A stretch of 64,000 bases of DNA from Bacillota bacterium (GTDB taxonomy: Bacteria > Bacillota > Clostridia > Oscillospirales > Oscillospiraceae): NCBI GenBank assembly GCA_030529825.1, contig JAUMWD010000002.1, positions 120,789-184,788 of the forward strand, in the 5' to 3' direction. This document shows positions 43,512 through 51,238 of this stretch, piece after piece; the first letter of the stretch is position 1, and each line of letters begins with the position of its first letter. Under the pieces are notes generated by a model that worked only from the letters and a program-made list of their open reading frames with translations, was not told the origin of the DNA and did not search any database. The position numbers were made by a program, and so were the translations under genes.

Positions 43512-44690
43512 ATGAAAAGCGGTAAAAAATCAGATTTCAAAACCCGGATATCCAATAGCAAATGGTCCATTGTCGTTCTTTCTGCCGCGGCTGTTATTTT
43601 CATAGTTCTCTGCTGTATGTGTCGCACTCCGAAGGCAAGTGACTCACTTGGAGCAGATTATGCCGAATACGAATCAGGAGCTGTTGTAAGTATTATCTCT
43701 GACAGCACCTGGCAGGATGAGGACTCCGACGGTGCATACCGTGGTGAGCAATCACTTGTAGTAGAGGTAAAATCAGGGCAGTATAAAGGTGAGCAATTGC
43801 TTGCCGACAACGCAATCGGTCCTCTCTACGGTGTTCCTCTCGATGTCGGTGATAATGTTATTCTTCTGATATCCACATATTCAGACGGTGATGTGCGGGC
43901 AACTGTACACGAATACAACCGTGAAACTGCAATAATAATCGTTGTACTCTTGTTCATGCTGACAACTGTTCTCGTGGGCGGCAAGACCGGTGCAAAATCG
44001 CTGATAAGCCTCATAATCACGGTTGCCTGTATTTTCTGCATACTTATTCCCCTCCTGCTCAAGGGCTTCCCTACTCTTCTCACGGTTTTCATCACCTGTG
44101 CTTATGTGGCAATTGTGAGCTTTGTAATTTTAGGCGGAGTTTCAAAGAAGACCGTATGCGCGATTTGCGGTACAATATCGGGAATAGCTTTAGCTCTGCT
44201 GTTCGGTCTTTTTGCTCAAAGCATCGCAAGAATCGACGGGCTGCGAGTGTCCGATGTCGAGCCTCTACTGCAGCTTCGTCAGACCGGTACACCCATTGGT
44301 CTGCGTGGTCTTTTAGTCGGCGGAATCACCGTCAGCGCGCTTGGCGCCGTAATGGATGTGGCCATGAGCCTTTCCTCTGCAATGTACGAAATCAAGGAGG
44401 TTGACAACTCCATTGGCCGCAAAGCGCTGTTCAAAAGCGGCATGAACATCGGCCGCGACATGGTTGGCACCATGACAAACACCCTGATATTGGCCTTTAT
44501 CGGCAGCAGCTTTGTGCTCATCATATATCTTTACTCTTTGGGCCTTCAGCCCCATCTGCTCTTCAGCTCCGCTTTCCTTGCAATTGAAGTGATAAGCGGT
44601 GTTGCAAGCAGTATTGGTGTAATCCTCTCCGTTCCCATAACCGCACTCATAAGTTCAATTATACTTTCAAAAACAAAAAAGGCTTGCTGA
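43512..44690 (+). CDS. YibE/F-family membrane protein
   Basis: The 392-residue protein has an N-terminal membrane anchor (SIVVLSAAAVIFIVLCC), an extracellular domain of about 80 residues and then some eight membrane helices, including ILLISTYSDGDVRATVHEYNRETAIIIVVLL and GLRGLLVGGITVSALGAVMDVAMSLSSAMYEIKEVD, the YibE/F hallmark. Its function is not known; in lactic acid bacteria relatives are linked to lactococcin or export. It has its own promoter, AAAGGAAGAG ahead of the ATG, and its stop codon lies in a stem-loop. Confidence 0.88.
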   Translation: MKSGKKSDFKTRISNSKWSIVVLSAAAVIFIVLCCMCRTPKASDSLGADYAEYESGAVVSIISDSTWQDEDSDGAYRGEQSLVVEVKSGQYKGEQLLADNAIGPLYGVPLDVGDNVILLISTYSDGDVRATVHEYNRETAIIIVVLLFMLTTVLVGGKTGAKSLISLIITVACIFCILIPLLLKGFPTLLTVFITCAYVAIVSFVILGGVSKKTVCAICGTISGIALALLFGLFAQSIARIDGLRVSDVEPLLQLRQTGTPIGLRGLLVGGITVSALGAVMDVAMSLSSAMYEIKEVDNSIGRKALFKSGMNIGRDMVGTMTNTLILAFIGSSFVLIIYLYSLGLQPHLLFSSAFLAIEVISGVASSIGVILSVPITALISSIILSKTKKAC

Positions 44691-44703
44691 TAATCAGCAA
44701 GCC
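44681..44703 (-). terminator. second minus-strand terminator behind tRNA-Gly
   Basis: An 11-bp stem (44681-44691 / 44693-44703, GGCTTGCTGAT/ATCAGCAAGCC), with six T following on the minus strand. The YibE/F stop TGA (44688-44690) lies in the arm, so the gene ends inside it. Confidence 0.6.
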
Positions 44704-44734
44704 GGCATATGAATATAGAACTTGTACATAAAGC

Positions 44735-44766
44735 AAAAGAAACAGCCGAAAGGCTGTTTCTTTTTT
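44735..44766. terminator. bidirectional terminator between YibE/F and tRNA-Gly
   Basis: A 13-bp stem (44735-44747 / 44752-44764, core GAAACAGCC/GGCTGTTTC) with a GAAA loop, T-run on the plus strand and TTTTG on the minus strand. Confidence 0.85.
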
Positions 44767-44767
44767 A

Positions 44768-44843
44768 TGGAGCGGGCAACGAGACTCGAACTCGCTACCT
44801 CCACCTTGGCAAGGTGGCGCTCTACCGGATGAGCTATGCCCGC
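44768..44843 (-). tRNA. tRNA-Gly (anticodon GCC)
   Basis: A 76-base cloverleaf on the minus strand: acceptor GCGGGCA/TGCCCGC, anticodon stem CCACC/GGTGG with loop TTGCCAA (anticodon GCC), GTTCGAGTC in the T arm, and encoded CCA. It has a promoter just upstream and a tandem terminator downstream. Confidence 0.95.
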
Positions 44844-44859
44844 ACACGGAACATTTTAG

Positions 44860-44887
44860 ATTTTAGCATATTTTTTTGATTTGTCAA
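44860..44887 (-). promoter_or_regulatory. predicted promoter of tRNA-Gly
   Basis: Minus-strand TTGACA (44887-44882), 16 bases, TAAAAT (44865-44860). Confidence 0.75.
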
Positions 44888-44915
44888 GCTAAAATTTTAT
44901 GTTCCTTTAAAAAAA

Positions 44916-45782
44916 TCAACTCATATCCGCAATATCCCCAAAACCGCGGCCGTATACATTCTTTGCATCGGTAACGATAAAGAAGGCATTCTCGTCAATG
45001 GCCGTAACCATTTTGCGAATTTCGCTGATTTGAGGCCGCTTTACAACGCAAAGCAGAACCTGCTTATTCTGGCGGGAGTATGCTCCCTGTCCGTCGAGTA
45101 TGGTAACTCCGCGGTGCAGGCTGTCTGTAATCGCTTTTACAACCTGCTCGCTCTCATTGCTTATGATATAGCACACATTGGAATTATCAATGCCGTAAAG
45201 CACAAGGTCAATAGCCTTCGAGGTAATGAACATTGCTATTACCGCATACATCGAGCTTTCAATCTTTTTGAAAACAATGGCAAATACTATGATAATGATG
45301 CAGTCCATTACAAGGACTATTGTGCCGAAGTTAATATACGGGAATTTGCGTCGGGCAAATTTGGCAACAATGTCAGCGCCGCCCGTAGTTGCACCAACAT
45401 AGTAAATCAGGCCAAGCCCCGCGCCTTTTATGGCACCGCCGATGAAGCAGGCAAGCAGCATGTCATTTGTCGGTGAAAAGTTGAATATTGCCAGCAGGTC
45501 GACAAACACAGAGGAAAGCAGCATACCCACAAGTGAGCCGACAATAAACTTCGAACCGAAGTATTTCCACGCCAGAATAAACAGCGGTATATTCATGATT
45601 ATTGTGAGAACACCCACCGGCAGCTCGGTGAGCATATTGATAATCATAGCAATACCCGAAACACCGCCAACTACAATGGCATTGGGATACAGAAAGAACT
45701 GAAAGCCCGCAGCGTAAAGCATGGTGCCAAGCACAATCACGGAATATTTGATTATTGAATCGGTAATTTTTGATCTCTTCAT
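44916..45782 (-). CDS. YitT-family membrane protein (DUF161 + DUF2179)
   Basis: Five to six membrane helices in the first 200 residues (VIVLGTMLYAAGFQFFLYPNAIVVGGVSGIAMII is characteristic), then a soluble DUF2179 domain (GVTILDGQGAYSRQNKQVLLCVVKRPQISEIRKMV). Function is not established, and many Clostridia carry several copies. The start ATG at 45782 follows the topoisomerase A stop by one base, so it may be translated by read-on; no clear ribosome site is seen. 288 residues. Confidence 0.88.
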   Translation of the reverse strand: MKRSKITDSIIKYSVIVLGTMLYAAGFQFFLYPNAIVVGGVSGIAMIINMLTELPVGVLTIIMNIPLFILAWKYFGSKFIVGSLVGMLLSSVFVDLLAIFNFSPTNDMLLACFIGGAIKGAGLGLIYYVGATTGGADIVAKFARRKFPYINFGTIVLVMDCIIIIVFAIVFKKIESSMYAVIAMFITSKAIDLVLYGIDNSNVCYIISNESEQVVKAITDSLHRGVTILDGQGAYSRQNKQVLLCVVKRPQISEIRKMVTAIDENAFFIVTDAKNVYGRGFGDIADMS

Positions 45783-45783
45783 T

Positions 45784-48021
45784 TTAGTCAATCAGCGAAA
45801 GCTGTGTCTCTCCCCTGTCCTCATCCTTAAGAAGCGCGCCGGCAGCGGGGATGCTTCTGACTCTGTAGCGCGATTTATTTACTATAGCGGTATCGGCTAA
45901 TGCCGCAGCGGAGGTCAGTCGATGCTTATTCTTTATATTCATTGCGGCAACACCCTGTGTGGTACGGCTTGTTTTGGTCTGCATGAGAGAGCTGTTGAAC
46001 ACAAGGGCTCTGCCGTCGCTGGAGAACATTGCAATATCGGTTTCTTCACCCACGAGCATAACCTCAGCCAGAGGACTTTTATCGCAGTAAGCATTTATGA
46101 GCTTCTTACGGTTGGTCTTGGTTTCATAAGTATTAAGCTCAAGCCGCGCTACCTTACCGTTTTCAAAGAACAGCAGCAGATTCTTCTTGTAGTCACCGGG
46201 CATTACAATGGTGTGTACCTTTTCCCCGTCTTCCATTTCCAGCTTACCGGGAAGATATGTTCCCAGTGCCGATGCCTTGGTGTCGTCAAACTCGCTGAGT
46301 TTAGTCTTATAAACTCTCTGCTTGTCAGTAAACACAAGAAGCTCTGTGCGGTTTGTTGCTTCAAAGGAGGTTTTCAGGCTATCTCCTTCCTTAAATTTCT
46401 GCTCCCCACTCATTCGCAGAGACAGGGGTGTAATTTTCTTTATATAGCCCTCGTTTGACAGGAATACGGTTACGGGATAATCCTCCACGGTATCCGTCTC
46501 ATCAAAAAGCTCAACCTCATTAGCATAGACAATACCGGTTCTTCGCGGGCTGGGGTATTTCTTGATAATTGCCTTGAGCTCATTTACGATTATGCCCTTG
46601 ATTTTCCGGCGGCTCTTAAGCGTATCTTCAAGCTCGGCAATTGCCTTCTCAAGGTCTTCCCTGTCAGCCACACGCTTAAGAATATATTCACGGTTAATAT
46701 TACGCAGCTTGATTTCCGCAACATATTCTGCCTGAATCTGATCAATGCCAAAGCCCATCATGAGGTTGGGAACGACCTCGGACTCAAGCTCGGTATTGCG
46801 GATAATCGCAATCGCCTTATCAATATCAAGCAGGATTTTTTCAAGGCCCCTGAGAAGATGCAGCTTTTCCTTCTTGCGGTTTAGGTCAAAGTATACTCTG
46901 CGGCGCACACATTCCATACGCCAGCCGCACCAGTTTTCAAGAATCTCACGAACACCCATAACCTTGGGATTGCCCTCAATGAGAATATTGAAATTGCACG
47001 GGAAGCTGTCCATAAGCGGGGTGAGCTTGAACAGCTTCTGCATGAGCTTTTCGGGATCGGTACCGCGCTTTAGGTCAATTGCAAGCTTCAGGCCGCTGAG
47101 GTCGGTTTCATCGCGCATATCGCTGATTTCACGGATTTTTCCGGCCTTAATAAGCTCGGCAACCTTGTCAACAATTGCCTCCGAGGTTGTTGTGTACGGT
47201 ATCTCGTACACCTCAATAATGTTTTCCTTGGGAATATAGCGCCAGCGTGAGCGCACCTTAAAGCTGCCTCTGCCGCTGTTGTAAATGCCCTCCATCTCTG
47301 CTCTGTCATAGATAATTTCGCCGCCTGTGGTAAAATCGGGCGCAGGCAGAGTTGTAAAGAGATCACATTCCGGATCCGTAATATAGGCAATGGTGGTATT
47401 GCACACCTCTTCAAGGTTAAAGCCGCATATCTGGCTCGCCATGCCTACCGCAATGCCCGTATTGCTGGACACAAGGACATTGGGAAATGCCGTGGGCAGT
47501 AATGTAGGCTCCTTCATGCTTCCGTCGTAGTTATCTACAAAATTGACCGTGTCCTGATCAATGTCTCTGAAAAGCTCGCCGCAGATAGGCGCCAGCTTTG
47601 CCTCGGTATATCGGGATGCGGCAAAGGACATATCTCGGGAAAAAACCTTGCCGAAGTTGCCCTTTGAGTCGACGAAGGGCATGAGAAGCGCATCGTAGCC
47701 CTTGGAAAGTCGCACCATAGTTTCATAAATTGCCGCATCGCCATGAGGGTTAAGTCGCATGGTTTGTCCCACAATATTGGCGCTCTTGGTACGGGAGCCG
47801 TTAAGCAGTCCCATTTTATACATGGTGTAGAGCAGCTTCCGGTGAGACGGCTTGAAGCCGTCTATTTCCGGTATTGCACGGGAAACTATAACGCTCATGG
47901 CATAGGGCATATAGTTCTGCTCCAGCGTTTCGGTAATCGGCTGCTCAACAACCTCGGCACGGAGACCTACAACATTGGGATTATTATGTTTTTTCTCTTC
48001 ATGTACTTGTTTTTTAGCCAT
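45784..48021 (-). CDS. type IIA DNA topoisomerase subunit A (GyrA/ParC family)
   Basis: The 745-residue protein has the breakage-reunion domain with YAMSVIVSRAIPEIDGFKPSHRKLLYTMYKMGL, QTMRLNPHGDAAIYETMVRLS and the catalytic Tyr in AASRYTEAKL near residue 137, then a coiled-coil with the C-terminal domain much shorter than in true GyrA (about 820-890 residues). It is best called a topoisomerase IV-like subunit A. Together with the subunit B gene upstream it forms a separate topoisomerase operon common in Clostridia. Confidence 0.9.
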   Translation of the reverse strand: MAKKQVHEEKKHNNPNVVGLRAEVVEQPITETLEQNYMPYAMSVIVSRAIPEIDGFKPSHRKLLYTMYKMGLLNGSRTKSANIVGQTMRLNPHGDAAIYETMVRLSKGYDALLMPFVDSKGNFGKVFSRDMSFAASRYTEAKLAPICGELFRDIDQDTVNFVDNYDGSMKEPTLLPTAFPNVLVSSNTGIAVGMASQICGFNLEEVCNTTIAYITDPECDLFTTLPAPDFTTGGEIIYDRAEMEGIYNSGRGSFKVRSRWRYIPKENIIEVYEIPYTTTSEAIVDKVAELIKAGKIREISDMRDETDLSGLKLAIDLKRGTDPEKLMQKLFKLTPLMDSFPCNFNILIEGNPKVMGVREILENWCGWRMECVRRRVYFDLNRKKEKLHLLRGLEKILLDIDKAIAIIRNTELESEVVPNLMMGFGIDQIQAEYVAEIKLRNINREYILKRVADREDLEKAIAELEDTLKSRRKIKGIIVNELKAIIKKYPSPRRTGIVYANEVELFDETDTVEDYPVTVFLSNEGYIKKITPLSLRMSGEQKFKEGDSLKTSFEATNRTELLVFTDKQRVYKTKLSEFDDTKASALGTYLPGKLEMEDGEKVHTIVMPGDYKKNLLLFFENGKVARLELNTYETKTNRKKLINAYCDKSPLAEVMLVGEETDIAMFSSDGRALVFNSSLMQTKTSRTTQGVAAMNIKNKHRLTSAAALADTAIVNKSRYRVRSIPAAGALLKDEDRGETQLSLID

Positions 48022-48038
48022 TTAAGTACAATATCCTT

Positions 48039-48332
48039 TCAGTGCTTTTTCTTATTACCCTTGCCGTACTTGGCTCCGGTAGCAAGATCCCGCCGACATT
48101 TCGGACAGCGTTTTATTTTGAACATACCAAGAATTATGTGCTTACCGCAGTAAGGACATATGCAGTACAGATAAGCAATGACAATTGACAGGACGAAGCA
48201 TATGCCGGAAATCAGCATTACAGTAACAGAGAGGCTCGGATCAGACGAGGAAAGAATAATGCTGAACAAACACAATATCAGGCACAACACGAGGCAGGTC
48301 TTTACTGCATTTTTTGCTCTATCGAATTTCAC
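48039..48332 (-). CDS. small membrane protein with C-terminal zinc ribbon
   Basis: About 97 residues with two membrane helices (VKTCLVLCLILCLFSIILSSS and VTVMLISGICFVLSIVIAYLY) followed by a zinc-ribbon CPYCGKHIILGMFKIKRCPKC and a basic tail. The start GTG at 48332 is preferred: AGGAGG lies 7 bases upstream; ATG at 48350 would overlap the subunit B gene. I do not recognise a named family. It sits between the two topoisomerase subunit genes and probably belongs to their operon. Confidence 0.75.
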   Translation of the reverse strand: MKFDRAKNAVKTCLVLCLILCLFSIILSSSDPSLSVTVMLISGICFVLSIVIAYLYCICPYCGKHIILGMFKIKRCPKCRRDLATGAKYGKGNKKKH

Positions 48333-48346
48333 GGCATTTCCTCCTC

Positions 48347-50341
48347 TCATGAAATGTCTGCCATGTCAAGGAACAGATATCCGTTTTCGGAAATATGCTC
48401 CTTGCGTCCGCTTAAGTCATCGCCAAGCAGCAAATCAAACATGGCGGCCATATGCTCGGCGTCCTCCGGCAGGACTTTGATTAGTCTGCGCGTTTCCGGA
48501 TTCATTGTGGTCATCCACATCATCTCCGGGTCGTTTTCACCGAGGCCCTTACTTCTGTTAATGCTTGCTTTTGCACCGTTGAGAGATTCTACAATTTCGG
48601 TTTTTTCCCTGTCGGAGTAGGCAAAGTATGTCTTCCCCTTGGACTCGATCTCATACAGAGGAGATTCGGCAATGTAAACATATCCCTCCTTGATAAGAGT
48701 GGGCACAAGTCTGTAAATCATGGTTAGAATGAGCGTTCTTATCTGGAATCCGTCCACATCTGCATCGGTGCATATAATGACCTTGTTCCATCGCAGATTG
48801 TTGATATCAAAGGCATTCAGGTCTTTTACACCCTTTGCCTGAACTTCAACACCGCAGCCTAAAACGCGAAGCAAATCAGTAATGATATCACTCTTGAAAA
48901 TGCGTGCGTAGTCTGCCTTAAGGCAATTAAGGATTTTTCCTCTGACGGGCATAATACCCTGGAATTCAGCATCTCTCGATTGCTTACAGGCGCCAAGAGC
49001 CGAATCACCCTCGACGATGTAGATTTCTCGCTTCTGGGGATCTCTGCTGCGGCAATCGACGAATTTTTGAACGCGATTTGCGATGTCGATATTGCCGGAC
49101 AGCTTCTTTTTCATGCCCTGGCGTGCTTTTTCCGCTGCCTCACGGCTGCGCATATTAACCAATACCTGCTCGGCAATTCTGTCAGCCTCGGGCTTATTCT
49201 CAATGAAATATATCTCAAGATTTTGCTTGAAAAAATCCGTCATTGCCTCCTGAATGAAACGGTTGGTAATGGCTTTCTTGGTTTGGTTTTCATAGGAGGT
49301 TTGGGTAGAGAAGCAGTTTGTTACAAGAACAAGGCAATCGTTTACATCCTGGAAGCTGATTTTGCTCTCGTTCTTCTGATATTTGCCTATTTTTTTAATG
49401 TAAGCGTCGATGGCATACACAAAGGCGTTGCGTACCGCCTTTTCAGGCGCACCGCCGTGCTCCAGCCAGGAGGAATTGTGATAATACTCTGTGGTACTGA
49501 TTTTGTTGGAGAAGCAGAACGCCGCAGACAGCTTCACCTTATATTCCGGCTTGTCATCACGGTCGCGGCCTTTTCTTTCCGCGCTGATGAAATAAGGAGT
49601 TGTAAGAGGCTTTTCGTGTGCGATTTCCGCAACATAGTCCACAATGCCGTTTTCATACACATAGTCGGTGACATCAAACTTGTTGCCGTTCTGATTTCTG
49701 AATCTGAAAATCGTTCCCGCGTTTACAACAGCCTGACGATGAAGCACATCTCTGAAATACTCCTCGGGTATGTCAATATCGGTAAAAACCTCAATGTCAG
49801 GGCGCCATCTAATGGTGGTACCCGTTTTTTTGCGATCAGAGGGAGAAACCTTGAGCTCCTGCCCTTTCTTACCTACGGGCTTACCCTTCTTAAAATGGAG
49901 CTCATACTTGTTGCCGTCACGCCAGACAGTTACATCCATATACTCTGAAGCATACTGGGTAGCACAACTGCCCAGACCGTTGAGGCCTAAAGAGTATTCG
50001 TAGGACTCACCCTCGTTGTTTTTATACTTACCGCCTGCATAAAGCTCGCAGAAAACAAGCTCCCAGTTAAAACGCTTTTCGTTCGGATTCCAGTCCACGG
50101 GACATCCACGTCCGAAGTCTTCAACCTCTATGGATTTATCCGCATATCGCGTAAGGGTTATAACATTACCGTGTCCCTCGCGTGCCTCGTCTATGGAGTT
50201 TGAAAGAATTTCAAAAACTGCATGCTCGCAGCCGTCAAGTCCGTCAGAGCCGAATATAACACCCGGGCGTTTTCTGACTCTGTCAGCACCCTTCAGGGAC
50301 GATATACTGTCATTACCGTAATCAGCGGTGGATTTTGTCAT
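48347..50341 (-). CDS. type IIA DNA topoisomerase subunit B (GyrB/ParE family)
   Basis: A GHKL ATPase fold (KGADRVRKRPGVIFGSDGLDGCEHAVFEILSNSIDEAREGHG) is followed by the TOPRIM domain with EGDSALGACKQ and DADVDGFQIRTLIL, with the catalytic acids present. About 664 residues. The start at 50341 (MTKSTADYGND) matches the family; ATG at 50350 is also possible as it lies closer to the GAGAGG ribosome site. It forms a pair with subunit A. Confidence 0.9.
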   Translation of the reverse strand: MTKSTADYGNDSISSLKGADRVRKRPGVIFGSDGLDGCEHAVFEILSNSIDEAREGHGNVITLTRYADKSIEVEDFGRGCPVDWNPNEKRFNWELVFCELYAGGKYKNNEGESYEYSLGLNGLGSCATQYASEYMDVTVWRDGNKYELHFKKGKPVGKKGQELKVSPSDRKKTGTTIRWRPDIEVFTDIDIPEEYFRDVLHRQAVVNAGTIFRFRNQNGNKFDVTDYVYENGIVDYVAEIAHEKPLTTPYFISAERKGRDRDDKPEYKVKLSAAFCFSNKISTTEYYHNSSWLEHGGAPEKAVRNAFVYAIDAYIKKIGKYQKNESKISFQDVNDCLVLVTNCFSTQTSYENQTKKAITNRFIQEAMTDFFKQNLEIYFIENKPEADRIAEQVLVNMRSREAAEKARQGMKKKLSGNIDIANRVQKFVDCRSRDPQKREIYIVEGDSALGACKQSRDAEFQGIMPVRGKILNCLKADYARIFKSDIITDLLRVLGCGVEVQAKGVKDLNAFDINNLRWNKVIICTDADVDGFQIRTLILTMIYRLVPTLIKEGYVYIAESPLYEIESKGKTYFAYSDREKTEIVESLNGAKASINRSKGLGENDPEMMWMTTMNPETRRLIKVLPEDAEHMAAMFDLLLGDDLSGRKEHISENGYLFLDMADIS

Positions 50342-50441
50342 AATGCGCATTTTCCTCTCTGTCACAACATCTTGTGGCAAAATATGTATACTACTCAGAT
50401 TATTTAGTATATTACAATTTTTTCAAAAAATCAAGCAAAAT

Positions 50442-50466
50442 GGGGACAGACACCGAGTCTGTCCCC
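50442..50466. repeat. perfect hairpin repeat GGGGACAGAC...GTCTGTCCCC
   Basis: Arms 50442-50451 and 50457-50466 are exact complements with a 5-base loop. This kind of GGGGACAGAC palindrome recalls REP-type elements moved by RAYT transposases in many genomes. No transposase gene is in the window, so only the repeat itself is seen. Confidence 0.5.
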
Positions 50467-50718
50467 TATACCCGGCATTTGCCGGCAAACAAAAAAGCTA
50501 TAATGTATTCTAAATCCTTCGATTAGCTTTTACATTATCCGGCATGCACAGCTATCTGTGCCGGTCTTCTGAGACCTTCGTTTCTGTTGCCGGGCTTTTC
50601 TGTCTGATAATATTTTGCACCAAATCACTCTTGATAGTCATGGAAAAATATTATATATTTGACTAAAAGGAGTCTATTGTGAATATAATAAAGAGAAAAG
50701 AACAAGGAGTCTTTTCTC
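50467..50718. other. gene-free stretch with nested inverted repeats before yaaL-bofA (region 50381-50718)
   Basis: The gap 50381-50718 carries no convincing gene. From 50471 on, several complementary segments nest: CCCGGCA (50471-50477) pairs with TGCCGGG (50588-50594), enclosing ATAATGTA/TACATTAT (50500-50507/50531-50538), CACAG/CTGTG (50547-50551/50556-50560) and GGTCT/AGACC (50563-50567/50572-50576). The hexamer CCGGCA occurs three times and its complement TGCCGG three times. After the last arm comes CTTTTC. It could be a small structured RNA or a decayed mobile element. A GTG-started 26-codon frame at 50679-50759 with AAAAGGAG before it overlaps the next gene. Confidence 0.45.
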
Positions 50719-50931
50719 ATGTCAAAGGCAAAAAAAGAGCTGAAGCGCAGGCAGGCTGAATACAACCGCAGAATAAACGAATTAAATAATATCCGCGCAC
50801 AGCTGCAGTGTGCATATTCCGCGTTCGACTATGTTACGGATAAGGATATGCTCGATGCATGCATTTTTGAGATTAGCGCACTTAAGTCGCGATATAATTG
50901 TGCAGTTATAAATATCAGAAAAATGAATTAA
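50719..50931 (+). CDS. yaaL: DUF2508 (YaaL-family) protein
   Basis: A 70-residue, helical, highly charged protein (KAKKELKRRQAEYNRRINELNNIRAQLQCAYSAFDYVTD...). It matches the YaaL/DUF2508 family by content and position directly upstream of bofA, as in Bacillus. Function is unknown. The AAGGAGT site lies 8 bases ahead of the ATG. Confidence 0.85.
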   Translation: MSKAKKELKRRQAEYNRRINELNNIRAQLQCAYSAFDYVTDKDMLDACIFEISALKSRYNCAVINIRKMN

Positions 50932-50940
50932 GGTGAGTAA

Positions 50941-51201
50941 ATGGTATCAGACATTCTTGCAATTGCAATAGCCGTTATGGCTTTATGGCTATTTTTTAAA
51001 ATTTTTTCAAAATCGTTTAAATTCATTTTCCGGCTTTTGATAAATTCCCTTGTCGGCTTTTTTATTCTGTTCGTGGTAAACTACCTCGGAGGATTTGTGG
51101 GGTTACATATTAATGTTGGCTGGATAAGTGCTCTTATAACCGGTGTACTGGGTATTCCCGGCATTGTTCTGCTTCTGCTTATCGAAAACATGATATTATA
51201 A
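50941..51201 (+). CDS. bofA: BofA-type pro-sigma-K processing inhibitor
   Basis: Two to three membrane helices fill the 86 residues, with the BofA core KFIFRLLINSLVGFFILFVVNYLGG and the hydrophobic end NVGWISALITGVLGIPGIVLLLLI. In Bacillus BofA holds SpoIVFB inactive at the forespore membrane until the signal. Here a SpoIVFB-like gene is at 36544-37125, consistent with a shared path. AAGGTGAG precedes the ATG. Confidence 0.88.
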   Translation: MVSDILAIAIAVMALWLFFKIFSKSFKFIFRLLINSLVGFFILFVVNYLGGFVGLHINVGWISALITGVLGIPGIVLLLLIENMIL

Positions 51202-51238
51202 AAAAACAAGCTGCACCGGGTGGTGCAGCTTGTTTTTT
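51201..51238. terminator. bidirectional terminator between bofA and murF
   Basis: A 17-bp stem (51201-51217 / 51222-51238, core CAAGCTGCACC/GGTGCAGCTTG) with a 4-base loop and A/T runs on both sides, shared by the converging bofA and murF transcripts. Confidence 0.92.

Noticed and set aside
48980-49948. A 322-codon plus-strand frame opposite the topoisomerase B gene
   Set aside because: Antisense to a clear gene, with no recognisable protein features. The same applies to long plus-strand frames opposite lon (23617-24537) and the SLH gene (39881-40867).
45784-50341. Naming the topoisomerase pair gyrA/gyrB
   Set aside because: The short subunit A tail and the distance from dnaA-type genes fit a second topoisomerase IV-like pair better, so gene symbols were left empty.
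50467-50718. SRP RNA, TPP or T-box element before yaaL
   Set aside because: The CTGAGA in 50570-50575 recalls TPP but the other conserved blocks are missing; no GGAAGGAAGC core for SRP and no T-box motif are present.
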